Assembly: GCA_035495315.1 (NCBI GenBank) | Contig: DATJGF010000084.1 | Location: 1-19,375, forward strand | Source of the DNA: DATJGF01 sp035495315 | GTDB taxonomy: Bacteria; Verrucomicrobiota; Verrucomicrobiia; Limisphaerales; UBA8199 | DNA length: 19,375 bases | Reading direction: 5' to 3' | Shown: positions 1 to 7,169 of the stretch, piece by piece | Position numbering within the stretch: position 1 is the first letter of the stretch | Layout of the letters: each line of letters begins with the position of its first letter | Program-made: the position numbers and the translations under genes | The notes under the pieces: model-generated | What the model saw: only the letters and a program-made list of their open reading frames with translations | Databases searched by the model: none | What the model was told of the DNA's origin: nothing

Positions 1-88
1 CGCGATCGAAACAATGCCAATCGTGGGACTCTCCCCCGATGAGCGTGCCGTCCACATCAAAAATGATGAGCATGAGATTAACAACCAT
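1..88 (-). CDS. HAD-superfamily hydrolase, N-terminal fragment
   Basis: Only the first codons are inside the window; the rest lies before position 1. Read on the minus strand from the ATG at 73 the protein begins MLIIFDVDGTLIGGES and continues to DWHCFDR at the edge. FDVDGTL is motif I of the haloacid dehalogenase fold: the first Asp is the usual nucleophile and the second the usual acid/base. Family members are mostly phosphatases or phosphoglucomutase-like enzymes; the substrate cannot be told from this fragment. The later D-x-x-C-F element resembles HAD proteins I know that have a D..CF stretch at the same place. An in-frame ATG at 88 would add five residues (MVVNL); neither start has a clear Shine-Dalgarno sequence, and the 73 start fits the family better. 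It lies in the same direction as the GH5-like gene, about 220 bp downstream of it. Confidence 0.7.
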   Translation of the reverse strand, partial: MVVNLMLIIFDVDGTLIGGESHDWHCFDR

Positions 89-307
89 TGAAGCCGAAGG
101 AACCAAGAGAACGCAAGTCACGCGATGCGACGCAAACCTGCCGGGATTCGCGAAGGCGGTCAGCTTCTTCGATATTCCGGGCAAACCGCCACCCAAAGCC
201 GGGGCAATGCTTCACCTGCGATCTCATAGAAAATTGCCCGGTGGAGTAATCTGGGCCGGTGTCGGGTGGTGCCGAAACACGTGGGCCGGTGGATGGCAAC
301 CAATCGT
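89..307. other. intergenic region between GH5-like and HAD genes
   Basis: No convincing gene. Short frames exist on both strands but encode compositionally odd, unrecognisable peptides and have no ribosome binding site. The only structure I see is a 10-bp direct repeat TGGGCCGGTG at 252-261 and 282-291. The region must contain either the 3' end of the GH5-like transcript or a promoter for the HAD gene, but no clear -35/-10 pair or terminator stands out. Confidence 0.4.
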
Positions 308-1726
308 CTAGGGCTGGGAAAGCAGTTTTGACTTCAATCGTTTATTGGCTTCGACGATGCGGGCCACCATTTCCGGATTACGCTCGCGGTCGATGTCGAA
401 GTGCTGGGGGTCCTTCTGAGTATTGGCGCGATCCGACTGGTAACACCACCAGTAGCTTAACGGCACCCCCGCGTCGATGACGCCGTTAAGCGTCTTCATC
501 ACCCACGGCTTTGCTGCTTTGGCGTCATCATAGCTTTCGAAATAGTCAGGCGTCTCTTCCCAGGTCTTTTTGTCGGTCCGGGCGATGGCATGAAGGCCCA
601 GTTCACCGATCATAAGGGGCTTACCCAAGCGTTTGGCGATGGTCATATACCCCGTATGGTCCAACCACAGTTTTTGGCCGTTCTCGTTAAGGATGGCATA
701 GCCTGGTTTGTTGTCCGGATAGGAATGAATGTCGATCACGTCGACCGCTGAGGTGCCATACAACAGCTTGAAGCAACTAAACTGCTCTTCGAAGGTGTCG
801 GTTTTCCATCCCTGCCCCTGGTACAAGTGCCACTGACTTTCACGCATGTTTGAGCCCCCGCTGCAAACCAGGCGCAACGGGTCCACGGCCTTGATCCGAA
901 GGGCGACATCATTAAAGAAACCCGCGACGTCCTTCAGAGAAGGCATGCGCTCTCCATTGTAGACTCGATTGGCGTCACCGATGTCGGCAGAGAGTGTCAC
1001 TTCATTTGAAATTTCCCACATCAAGACGGCCTTGCGATGCCGGTACCGAGCCACGGTTTCGTCAATATAGCGATATAGGAGTTTGCGACCGCGGGACTCC
1101 CGGTTTGAGATGAGTTCGCGCTGCTGCTCTTCTCCGTAGAGCCAGCCTTTTGCAGGATCCAATTTGGTGTCCGTAAAGGAACCCGCGCCCAGGGACCAGA
1201 CAACGCGTATGTCGTGAGCATCGCAGAGCTCCAATGTTTTATCCAAAGCGGCATAGAGATTTTTGCGCTTTTGCGGGTCGGCATAAGAGTCCGGCCCCGC
1301 TGGACCCCAAGGCAACGCGAAGATGCGGATGGTTTTGAATCCCAACTCTTGAAGGTCGCGCAAGGCCTTGTCCTGAGCTTGCAGAGCCGGGTTCGAGGAG
1401 TTCAGTTGTTTGCCCTCGGCCAACTGGTCGTACAACGGCCAGAACAGATCAAACTTGTTGAAACTGATCTCGGCGAAGGGCTTGCCTTCCAGGTAAAATC
1501 GGCCATCTCGGATTGACAAAACATCGGCACGATTGCTGAGCTTGCTTGCACTGGACACCACCGGCTGCTGCTTGGGTGCCTGGATTGCCGGTGACGAGTT
1601 AATTTCCTGAGCGAAGGATCGAGACATCGCCACCGCAAGTGAAGCGAGAAACCATTTCATCGGGATAAGAAATGACCTTGTATTGGTTTTTGAAAGCGAA
1701 AAGCGCCGCACGTTGAACCAGGCCAT
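308..1726 (-). CDS. secreted clan GH-A glycosidase, GH5/mannanase-like
   Basis: Predicted exported retaining glycosidase with a (beta/alpha)8 fold, probably acting on a beta-linked polysaccharide such as mannan or glucan. The 472 residues show an N-terminal export segment (about 23-39, WFLASLAVAMSRSFA), then a typical opening (DGRFYLEGKPFAEISFN, about 74-90). WEISNE (237-242) holds the likely acid/base Glu242, HSYP lies near 334-337, and IGELG holds the likely nucleophile Glu375. The Asn-Glu pair after strand 4 and the Glu after strand 7 are the clan GH-A hallmarks. The 1726 ATG has GGTGA four bases upstream, which supports it. The ATG at 1660 would give a more compact signal peptide starting MKWFLASL, so the start is uncertain. 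It is divergent from the PQQ-propeller gene with an 89-bp shared upstream region. The exact family and substrate are not proven; GH5 is the best guess. Confidence 0.8.
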   Translation of the reverse strand: MAWFNVRRFSLSKTNTRSFLIPMKWFLASLAVAMSRSFAQEINSSPAIQAPKQQPVVSSASKLSNRADVLSIRDGRFYLEGKPFAEISFNKFDLFWPLYDQLAEGKQLNSSNPALQAQDKALRDLQELGFKTIRIFALPWGPAGPDSYADPQKRKNLYAALDKTLELCDAHDIRVVWSLGAGSFTDTKLDPAKGWLYGEEQQRELISNRESRGRKLLYRYIDETVARYRHRKAVLMWEISNEVTLSADIGDANRVYNGERMPSLKDVAGFFNDVALRIKAVDPLRLVCSGGSNMRESQWHLYQGQGWKTDTFEEQFSCFKLLYGTSAVDVIDIHSYPDNKPGYAILNENGQKLWLDHTGYMTIAKRLGKPLMIGELGLHAIARTDKKTWEETPDYFESYDDAKAAKPWVMKTLNGVIDAGVPLSYWWCYQSDRANTQKDPQHFDIDRERNPEMVARIVEANKRLKSKLLSQP

Positions 1727-1815
1727 ATCGTCACCAAGCTGCTGCCGCTCGCACTCACGATGTCATCGCTTGACGCAGATAGTGTTTAAATGATTCAATT
1801 TGGCCCAGGAAGTAT
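1727..1815. promoter_or_regulatory. divergent intergenic region with weak promoter candidate
   Basis: This 89-bp gap separates two divergent genes, so it must hold promoters for both unless they are transcribed from elsewhere. For the plus strand, TTGACG at 1770-1775 is a good -35 match, but the sequence 16-18 bp downstream (around ATTCAA, 1793-1798) is a poor -10. The A/T-rich stretch TTTAAATGATTCAATTT (1785-1801) is the most promoter-like part. AGGA just before position 1816 is the ribosome binding site of the downstream gene. Confidence 0.25.
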
Positions 1816-3225
1816 ATGAGCAACCCTCAATTATCCACTCTTTGTTCAGGTCGTTTTCGTATTGGTCAATTGTTGATGGCGGTTGCGTTCTTTGGAGCAT
1901 TGCGATGTGAGGCAGATTTGGTCGGGGACTGGTCCACCTACGGGGGTGGACCTACGCACAGCGGCTACTTTCCCGGTTCGCTCAACGGAAGTTCACTTGT
2001 GCTTAAATGGACCGCGCCGATGCCCAATTTCAATATTCTGCAGCCGGTCACAGGGGGCGGGCGGGTTTTCGTGAGCGTTGGTTGGTACTTTGGTGCGATG
2101 TCCTTGAGGGCGCTCGATGCCAATACTGGCCAGAGCTTATGGTCTAATGAACTCGGTTCAGCTCAAGCGATCAATCCGCCAACATACGACAACGGTGCGG
2201 TTTTTGTGGAGATGATCAGTCCTTCGGCGACGTACCGATTTGATGCTGCCACAGGAACCAAGAACTGGTCGATGGGCTTTACTTCACAAGCGACAAGTTA
2301 CATGGCTCCGATCGCGGTCGACGGAACCGTGTATGCAGCCACGGGCTATTACACTGAACTGACGGCTTACAACCAGGCCAATGGCTCACAACAATTCTCT
2401 GTTGGGCTCATCGGGAATGGGTGCGACGCATGGACCCCAGCTTTCTACAATGGAAAAATCTACACTTGGGTAAATGGTTTGTTCACGGAGCACGATCCGT
2501 TTGCCGGTTCGCGAAACTGGACTCTGACGAATGCCACGTCGAGTGAGTTTCTCTATTCGATGAATCGCACAATTGCCATCGCTGATGGCCGGGCTTATTT
2601 CACAAGTACGACCCACTTAATGGCCGTGGACCTGGCACAAAAAACCAATCTGTGGCAGGTGCAAGGCTCATTTTCAGGCACACCGGCAGTGGCCAATGGG
2701 AAGGTGTATGCTATTTGCGATGGGCTGGTCAGAGCGTACACCACCGATGGCGGCTATGTGAACACCTACAGCGGAACCAATGGGAGCTCGTTTTCAGGAC
2801 AGTTGATTGTAACCGATGATGTGCTGTTTGCGGCGGGGGATTACGGGGTTTATGTGTTCAAACTTGCGGATGCCAAAGTCCAGCAATACATCACCAGCTT
2901 TCGCACTCCTTGTTATTGTTACCGCAGCTCCACTATCAGCCTGGCGAACAATACGCTATATATTGCGAGCGGCGACTCCAATGTCTATGCATACTCGGCC
3001 GAGTCTCCGCTCCAACTTACGCTCGACACGAGTGGATCAGGAAATCAGATTAATTTGAGGTGGGCCTCCGAAGCGGGCAGGACTTATTATGTTTTATTCT
3101 CTACCAATTTGTACACTTCTGCTTTCGCACGTATCTCTACCAATGTCGCAACTCCGCCTATCAATGTGCTGTCGATCCCCCGAGGTAATTCTTCTGAAGG
3201 TTTCTATCGGCTCCAGGCCCAGTGA
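1816..3225 (+). CDS. exported PQQ-type beta-propeller protein with verrucomicrobial C-terminal module
   Basis: 469 residues. A signal peptide (core about 17-30, probable cleavage after CEA near residue 33) precedes repeated blades of the PQQ/BamB type. It opens with GDWSTYGGGPTHSGY, and later blades show the usual pattern of alternating 'A-x-D-x-x-T/G...W' (LRALDANTGQSLW, YRFDAATGTKNW, MAVDLAQKTNLWQ). Such propellers bind other proteins or ligands; the BamB assembly role is possible but there is no bam gene nearby, and no PQQ-dehydrogenase catalytic residues were recognised. After about residue 398 comes a separate 70-residue tail with LRWASEAGRTYYVLFSTNL and the ending GFYRLQAQ. That tail resembles the end of the SGNH protein at 11286. 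The start has AGGA five bases upstream. The stop overlaps a possible GTG start of the following YjbQ frame, suggesting translational coupling. Confidence 0.82.
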   Translation: MSNPQLSTLCSGRFRIGQLLMAVAFFGALRCEADLVGDWSTYGGGPTHSGYFPGSLNGSSLVLKWTAPMPNFNILQPVTGGGRVFVSVGWYFGAMSLRALDANTGQSLWSNELGSAQAINPPTYDNGAVFVEMISPSATYRFDAATGTKNWSMGFTSQATSYMAPIAVDGTVYAATGYYTELTAYNQANGSQQFSVGLIGNGCDAWTPAFYNGKIYTWVNGLFTEHDPFAGSRNWTLTNATSSEFLYSMNRTIAIADGRAYFTSTTHLMAVDLAQKTNLWQVQGSFSGTPAVANGKVYAICDGLVRAYTTDGGYVNTYSGTNGSSFSGQLIVTDDVLFAAGDYGVYVFKLADAKVQQYITSFRTPCYCYRSSTISLANNTLYIASGDSNVYAYSAESPLQLTLDTSGSGNQINLRWASEAGRTYYVLFSTNLYTSAFARISTNVATPPINVLSIPRGNSSEGFYRLQAQ

Positions 3226-3242
3226 TACGGTTAACTAGCTGC

Positions 3243-3662
3243 ATGGTTTACCAGCGCGAAATTCAGCTTCATACGACGGGACACCGCGAGATGCATGACC
3301 TTACCGGAGATGTCACCCGGGTGGTGCACGCCTCGGGGATTCGGGCAGGGACGGTGAACGTGTTCAATGTCGGCAGCACAGGGGCGATCGGTACGATTGA
3401 ATTCGAATCCGGGCTCCAAAAAGATCTCCCGGCGATGTTGGACAAACTCTTTCCGCCCAGCCGCGAGTACGGGCACGAGCAGGCGTGGCATGATGGCAAC
3501 GGCCATTCGCACCTGCAGGCAACGACGCTCGGGCCTTCAATAACTGTCCCTATCACCGATGGAAAATTGGCCCTAGGCACTTGGCAACAGATTTTCCATC
3601 TCGAGTGCGACATCAAACCCCGGCGGCGCACGATCGTGATCACTGTGATGGGCGATGTTTGA
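3243..3662 (+). CDS. yjbQ: YjbQ/UPF0047 family protein
   Basis: 139 residues, the usual size for the family. The family signature is clear: GNGHSHLQATTLGPSITVPI followed by DGKLALGTWQQIF, ending in a PRRRTIVITVMGD strand. The conserved His/Asp/Glu set (YGHEQAWHDGNGHSH) is the presumed metal site. Earlier, STGAIGTIEFESGL matches the conserved T-x-E loop. E. coli YjbQ has weak thiamine-phosphate synthase activity in genetic rescue; the true physiological reaction is not settled, so I do not assign one. I chose the ATG at 3243 because family members normally begin a few residues before the Q-x-x-I/L-x-L-x-T strand. The in-frame GTG at 3222 overlaps the stop of the preceding propeller gene by four bases and would add seven residues. 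It is followed 52 bp later by the phosphoesterase gene on the same strand. Confidence 0.9.
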   Translation: MVYQREIQLHTTGHREMHDLTGDVTRVVHASGIRAGTVNVFNVGSTGAIGTIEFESGLQKDLPAMLDKLFPPSREYGHEQAWHDGNGHSHLQATTLGPSITVPITDGKLALGTWQQIFHLECDIKPRRRTIVITVMGDV

Positions 3663-3714
3663 CGAGGAGATGCGCGATGGAAATGCGGAATGACAGCATG
3701 CTTTGGAAAAAGCA

Positions 3715-4407
3715 ATGAAGTTTGCGATTTTAGCAGATATCCATGCGAACCTCGAAGCGTTCGAGGCCGTTCTTAAGCATGCGAAACAGCAGCACTGTAC
3801 CAGTTTCGCTTTCCTGGGTGACTTTGTCGGTTATTGCGCTGATCCGAAAGACTGCCTCGATATTGTGCGCGCTCTCAACGCTGCTTGCGTGAAAGGAAAC
3901 CATGACGAGTATTGCGCCGGGGAATTTCCCCTTAAGGGACTTAATCAAAAACCCGCCAAAGCTGTGGAATGGACTCGCAATCAACTCACCGCAGAGGACC
4001 GCCAGTGGCTAAATGCTTTGCCTTACGTGCAGCAGGTCGAGACTTTTACGATTGTGCACGGGACTCTGGACAACCCAAAACGATGGAGATACGTTTTCGA
4101 TAGGATGGCCGCCAGTTCCAGCCTGGCTCACCAGAGCACTGACGTCTGCTTTTTCGGACATACTCATGTCCCGGTTGCGTTTGTTCGTGACACCACGGTC
4201 CGAGGAGGAACTTACACCAAGTTCAGAATCGAGCCGGGAAAAGCATATTTCATTAACCCGGGCGCAGTAGGCCAACCTCGAGATAACAATCCGAACGCAG
4301 CCTACTTGAGCTATGATTTGGAGGAACGGGTGATCGAACTTTTCCGTGTGCCTTACCATATCGCCACCGCACAAAGAAAAATAAGAGAGGCGGATCTGGA
4401 TGTTTAA
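3715..4407 (+). CDS. calcineurin-like metallophosphoesterase
   Basis: 230-residue soluble two-metal phosphoesterase. All signature blocks are present: LADIHAN near the N-terminus (D-x-H), GDFVGYCADP (G-D-x-V-x-Y), KGNHDEYC (G-N-H-D/E) and FFGHTHVP (G-H-x-H). INPGAVGQPRD near the C-terminus is typical of the YfcE/diadenosine-tetraphosphatase-like subgroup of small bacterial phosphoesterases. The substrate is unknown. The start is the ATG at 3715, preceded by GGAA six bases upstream; a TTG at 3703 in the same frame would add only four residues and is less likely. It follows the YjbQ gene by 52 bp on the same strand and is convergent with the PEP-mutase-like gene (42 bp between stops). No transport signal or membrane segment is seen. 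Confidence 0.92.
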   Translation: MKFAILADIHANLEAFEAVLKHAKQQHCTSFAFLGDFVGYCADPKDCLDIVRALNAACVKGNHDEYCAGEFPLKGLNQKPAKAVEWTRNQLTAEDRQWLNALPYVQQVETFTIVHGTLDNPKRWRYVFDRMAASSSLAHQSTDVCFFGHTHVPVAFVRDTTVRGGTYTKFRIEPGKAYFINPGAVGQPRDNNPNAAYLSYDLEERVIELFRVPYHIATAQRKIREADLDV

Positions 4408-4449
4408 TGGATCGGCGGCACCCGTTCTCACCGCAGGGCTTTCCCAACT

Positions 4450-5274
4450 TCACTCCGGCAGGAACTTGTAGAGCTCGGCGCTCGTGATGGTCTTTTCGAG
4501 ATAGCCGAATGTGCCTTTGTTCCTGGCTTCCGAAGCTGCCTCAATTAAACCAGTGATGGCCGCTCGATACAACGAAGAGGCAAAGCTGATCCGTTTGACG
4601 CCGGCCTCAACCAGTTGCGCCACTGGGAACGACTTGCCACGGACAGCCACCATGAAGTTCACCGGCTTGGAAACTGCGGAGCAAACTGCTTTAACCGATG
4701 CCAAGTCAGGCAGTGCAGGGGCGAATAAAACGTCGGCGCCCGCCTTTTCATAAGCCTGCAGACGTTTGATCGTGTCGTCGAGGTCCGGTTTGCCACGCAC
4801 AAAATTCTCTGCCCGTGCAGTCAGCGTGAAGCGAAAAGGCAACGAACGGGCCGTCTGAACGGCGGCCGCGATACGATCGCTGGCGAGTTGGATTTCATAC
4901 AGCGGTCGATTCTTATCCCCGGTCGAGTCCTCGATTGAGCAACCGACGAGACCTGCGCTCGCCGCCAATCGAACCGTCTCAGCCGCCGCATCCGGACTAT
5001 CGCCAAATCCGTTCTCCAGGTCTGCTGACACAGGCAGGTCGGTCGCGTTGGCGATGGCCCGAGCACTGGCGAGCGCCTCGTCACGGGTAAGCTTGCCATC
5101 GCGTCGGCCAAAGGTTGCCGCGGCGGCGCCACTGGAAGTAGCAAAGGCTTCAAAACCGAGGCCGGCCAGGACACGCGCGGAGCCGCCATCCCAGGGGTTG
5201 GGAATTAAGAATGCACCGGCGCGTTGGTGTAGCGCTTGAAACTGAACTGCTTTTTCGGATTGGGTCATGGCCAT
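4450..5274 (-). CDS. isocitrate lyase/PEP mutase superfamily protein
   Basis: 274-residue cytoplasmic TIM-barrel enzyme of the phosphoenolpyruvate mutase/isocitrate lyase superfamily (PF13714-type). The start region LIPNPWDGGSARVLAGLGF is typical. Magnesium and substrate motifs follow: SADLENGFGD (about 83-92), GCSIEDSTG (111-119) and LTARAENF. The K-K-C-G-H catalytic loop of true isocitrate and methylisocitrate lyases is absent; a FGRRDGKLTRDE stretch (55-66) sits at the corresponding position. C-C bond cleavage or another 2-oxoacid reaction is therefore possible but unassigned, and a phosphonate role is not supported because no phosphonate genes are nearby. Two in-frame ATGs, at 5274 and 5268, are equally plausible and neither has a clear ribosome binding site. 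It is the last gene of a minus-strand run, 68 bp after the GH-A-like gene. Confidence 0.88.
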   Translation of the reverse strand: MAMTQSEKAVQFQALHQRAGAFLIPNPWDGGSARVLAGLGFEAFATSSGAAAATFGRRDGKLTRDEALASARAIANATDLPVSADLENGFGDSPDAAAETVRLAASAGLVGCSIEDSTGDKNRPLYEIQLASDRIAAAVQTARSLPFRFTLTARAENFVRGKPDLDDTIKRLQAYEKAGADVLFAPALPDLASVKAVCSAVSKPVNFMVAVRGKSFPVAQLVEAGVKRISFASSLYRAAITGLIEAASEARNKGTFGYLEKTITSAELYKFLPE

Positions 5275-5342
5275 AAAATAGGCTGATTTGCGATTCGCGC
5301 AATTCGACTCTAGAATCGGCCGGCGGTTTGGGGTGTGCCGCT
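5275..5342. other. intergenic gap with small inverted repeat
   Basis: A 68-bp gap between two minus-strand genes. It contains TTGCG-ATTCG-CGCAA at 5288-5302, a 5-bp stem with a 5-base loop. The stem is short and lacks a following T tract, so it is at best a weak attenuator or 3'-end element for the upstream GH-A-like gene. Confidence 0.2.
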
Positions 5343-6437
5343 TTACCTGGGCTCACCAGCGATTTCGCCGACCAATTTAAAGAACGCCTGCTTCCGCGAA
5401 GTTTTTATCACCCAGTTTACTGGCGGGGATTGGAACCCATCTTGGTAATTATTGGTGCCTTGATCGTACAAACCCCACGATGCAAAAGCAGCGATGGCAG
5501 CGGTGAAATTATTCTCGGGCTTCTCAAAATCGTAATGATCGTCTTCATTGAAGAGGATCGGTTTACGAGTGTAACCAACGACCGCGCGAGTCTCCAAAAC
5601 CATATCTCCGATCCGTTTAGGATCCGAGACACCATTCCCATGGAGCAGGAGGAAGTCAGCGGCGCGAACGACGTTTTCCTCCGGAATAGCACCTCCACCG
5701 TACGAGGTGCTGACGAGCAAACGTCGGCCATTAGCCCTGGTTGTCTGGACCCGCTTAATGAGTTCGTGGACACGGGGAGGTTGCAACACGGCGTGCGTGT
5801 ACCGGACGTTGCATTCGTTGTTGATCTCTACCAGAACGTTGCTCCAGCCGTGGTCGAAAATCCAGCGCGTCGCGTTATCGGTGGCGCGCAGAACCGCGGC
5901 TTCATCCTGTAGTCGATGGTCCTGGCCAAAATAGAAATACCCCAGGATGACCACGAGGCCGAGTTCATCAGCGCGGTCGAGAATACGGGCAAGCCGGGCG
6001 GTGTAATCCTGCCGCAAGGAGCCGTCTTGCTCGAAAGCTGAGTTGTGCCAAGGCTGGGCGCTGACGTATCCGCGCGGCGAACCGCCTTGCAGATTAATGG
6101 TAAATGCGAGCAGTCCATGGCTCCGCCATTCCGGCATCGCCGCGATGAACTCGCGTGCGTTCCGTTCCGGGTCCCACTTCCGTGTATCGGGGTAGGACCA
6201 CCCGGAAACAGTATTGGTGTTGCGGTCGTCGAAGATGCCCTGCACCAGCCGCGCGTTCAGAAGCAAGCCCTGGATCTTGTGCCCGTGCCACGACCGGCCC
6301 AGGTAGGTCGGCCTTCCATTGATGTAAAACTCGTCGTCGACAATCGAGACGGTGGTGTGCACCGGGGCGGCCGATAAGTCAATCGGAGCATTGGATATCC
6401 AAAAGAGCACCAGGAAAACGAGCCACCGGAGTTTCAT
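5343..6437 (-). CDS. secreted GH-A-like glycosidase of unrecognised family
   Basis: 364 residues beginning with a strong signal peptide (MKLRWLVFLVLFWISNAP..., probable cleavage after LSAA near residue 24). A short beta segment (VSIVDDEFYINGRPTYLGRS, about 30-49) leads into a likely TIM barrel: MPEWRSHGLLAFTINLQGGS (101-120), RADELGLVVILGYFYF (155-170), LVEINNEC (202-209) and PILFNEDDHYDF (293-304). The Asn-Glu pair at 207-208 and Glu298 are in the positions of acid/base and nucleophile in clan GH-A, and the spacing (90 residues) is normal. I cannot place it in a numbered GH family; it could be a distant GH5 relative or one of the hypothetical 'cellulase-like' groups of Planctomycetes and Verrucomicrobia. 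It starts 5 bp after the stop of the flavin-reductase-like gene with no Shine-Dalgarno sequence, so translation is probably coupled. Confidence 0.75.
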   Translation of the reverse strand: MKLRWLVFLVLFWISNAPIDLSAAPVHTTVSIVDDEFYINGRPTYLGRSWHGHKIQGLLLNARLVQGIFDDRNTNTVSGWSYPDTRKWDPERNAREFIAAMPEWRSHGLLAFTINLQGGSPRGYVSAQPWHNSAFEQDGSLRQDYTARLARILDRADELGLVVILGYFYFGQDHRLQDEAAVLRATDNATRWIFDHGWSNVLVEINNECNVRYTHAVLQPPRVHELIKRVQTTRANGRRLLVSTSYGGGAIPEENVVRAADFLLLHGNGVSDPKRIGDMVLETRAVVGYTRKPILFNEDDHYDFEKPENNFTAAIAAFASWGLYDQGTNNYQDGFQSPPVNWVIKTSRKQAFFKLVGEIAGEPR

Positions 6438-6442
6438 AAGAC

Positions 6443-7045
6443 TTAATCGGGTCGAATCATCTCAAAGCGATCGCGAGTCCGGCAATACCAGTGTGGTGAG
6501 GCCATGCGGCCAATAAGGAAGAGTTGATCGCTCTTGACGCGCTTTTTTTCGATGTCGAACAGTTCATCGCGCAAGTGCACCCGCTTTATCAGACCGATGA
6601 CCATTCGGTTGTCGCCAATCTGGAGCGTGCCCCACTCTTTGCATTCGAGGCTGACAGGCGATTCGGTGATTCGGGGCGGTTTGACGACTGATGATTTGCA
6701 GGTATGTAGCCCGGCGTACTCGAGCTCGTTAGCGCCATACGGGAACGACGCGGCGCATTTGTTCATCGCCCCCGCAATGGCTTCGTCGACCAGGTTGACC
6801 ACGAACTCATGCGTCAGTCGGATATTTCGGGCGGTGTCTTTTGGTGTACCATCGTCCCGGTCTCCCGGAGCCACGGCCAGGATCGGCGGGTCGGCACCGA
6901 GCAGGTTAAAAAAGCTGAAGGGTGCCGCGTTGATTTTTCCGTCGGGGCTGACCGTGGTGATGAAAGCAATTGGGCGTGGGGTGACGAGGCTGGCCAGGAT
7001 CGGGTAGGCCCCGTCGGCGAATTGATTTTCGAGGTCCAATTCCAT
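6443..7045 (-). CDS. flavin reductase-like domain protein (FMN-binding split barrel)
   Basis: 200-residue cytoplasmic protein of the flavin reductase/DIM6-NTAB family. The diagnostic N-terminal block is PILASLVTPRPIAFITTVS followed by DGKINAAPFSFFNLLGADPP, which forms the FMN-binding strand and loop. Next come KDTARNI and FVVNLVD, the usual dinucleotide-side elements. Relatives reduce flavins with NAD(P)H for partner oxygenases, or simply bind FMN. No oxygenase is encoded nearby, so the partner is unknown. The length fits the family. The start at ATG 7045 (MELDLENQFADGAY) agrees with the usual distance to the P-R-P-I motif, though only a weak AGCGG precedes it. Its stop is 5 bp before the secreted GH-A-like gene, which strongly suggests one transcript although the two functions are not obviously linked. 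Confidence 0.9.
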   Translation of the reverse strand: MELDLENQFADGAYPILASLVTPRPIAFITTVSPDGKINAAPFSFFNLLGADPPILAVAPGDRDDGTPKDTARNIRLTHEFVVNLVDEAIAGAMNKCAASFPYGANELEYAGLHTCKSSVVKPPRITESPVSLECKEWGTLQIGDNRMVIGLIKRVHLRDELFDIEKKRVKSDQLFLIGRMASPHWYCRTRDRFEMIRPD

Positions 7046-7169
7046 CCGCTGAACATGCCCGATAGGGGCAGGCAGTCAACGCAACTGGCGTCGGGCGTGT
7101 GAGCTGAGTTTTAGGCGCAGCATCCCGCGACGGTAGAGCTTTCGGTGAGTTGCTTCACCAGCGGTTCTA
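7046..7169. other. intergenic gap, no gene seen
   Basis: 124 bp between the glycosyltransferase stop and the flavin-reductase-like start, both on the minus strand. It contains a 5-bp inverted repeat GGTGA-GTTGCT-TCACC at 7144-7159 but no T tract, so a terminator is not convincing. No clear promoter is visible. Confidence 0.3.

Noticed and set aside
78..299. 73-aa minus-strand frame between the HAD and GH5-like genes
   Set aside because: No ribosome binding site or recognisable motif, and mixed composition; also overlaps a plus-strand frame equally unlikely to be real.
4450..5274. Reading the PEP-mutase-like gene as isocitrate lyase or as a phosphonate gene
   Set aside because: The K-K-C-G-H lyase loop is missing and there are no phosphonate or glyoxylate-cycle genes nearby, so only the superfamily is assigned.
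5328..5912. 194-aa open frame on the plus strand
   Set aside because: Antisense to the GH-A-like gene that has a signal peptide and catalytic motifs. No recognisable protein features.
7144..7159. Small inverted repeat GGTGA/TCACC after the glycosyltransferase gene
   Set aside because: Only 5 bp of stem and no T tract on the transcribed strand, so a terminator call is not supported.
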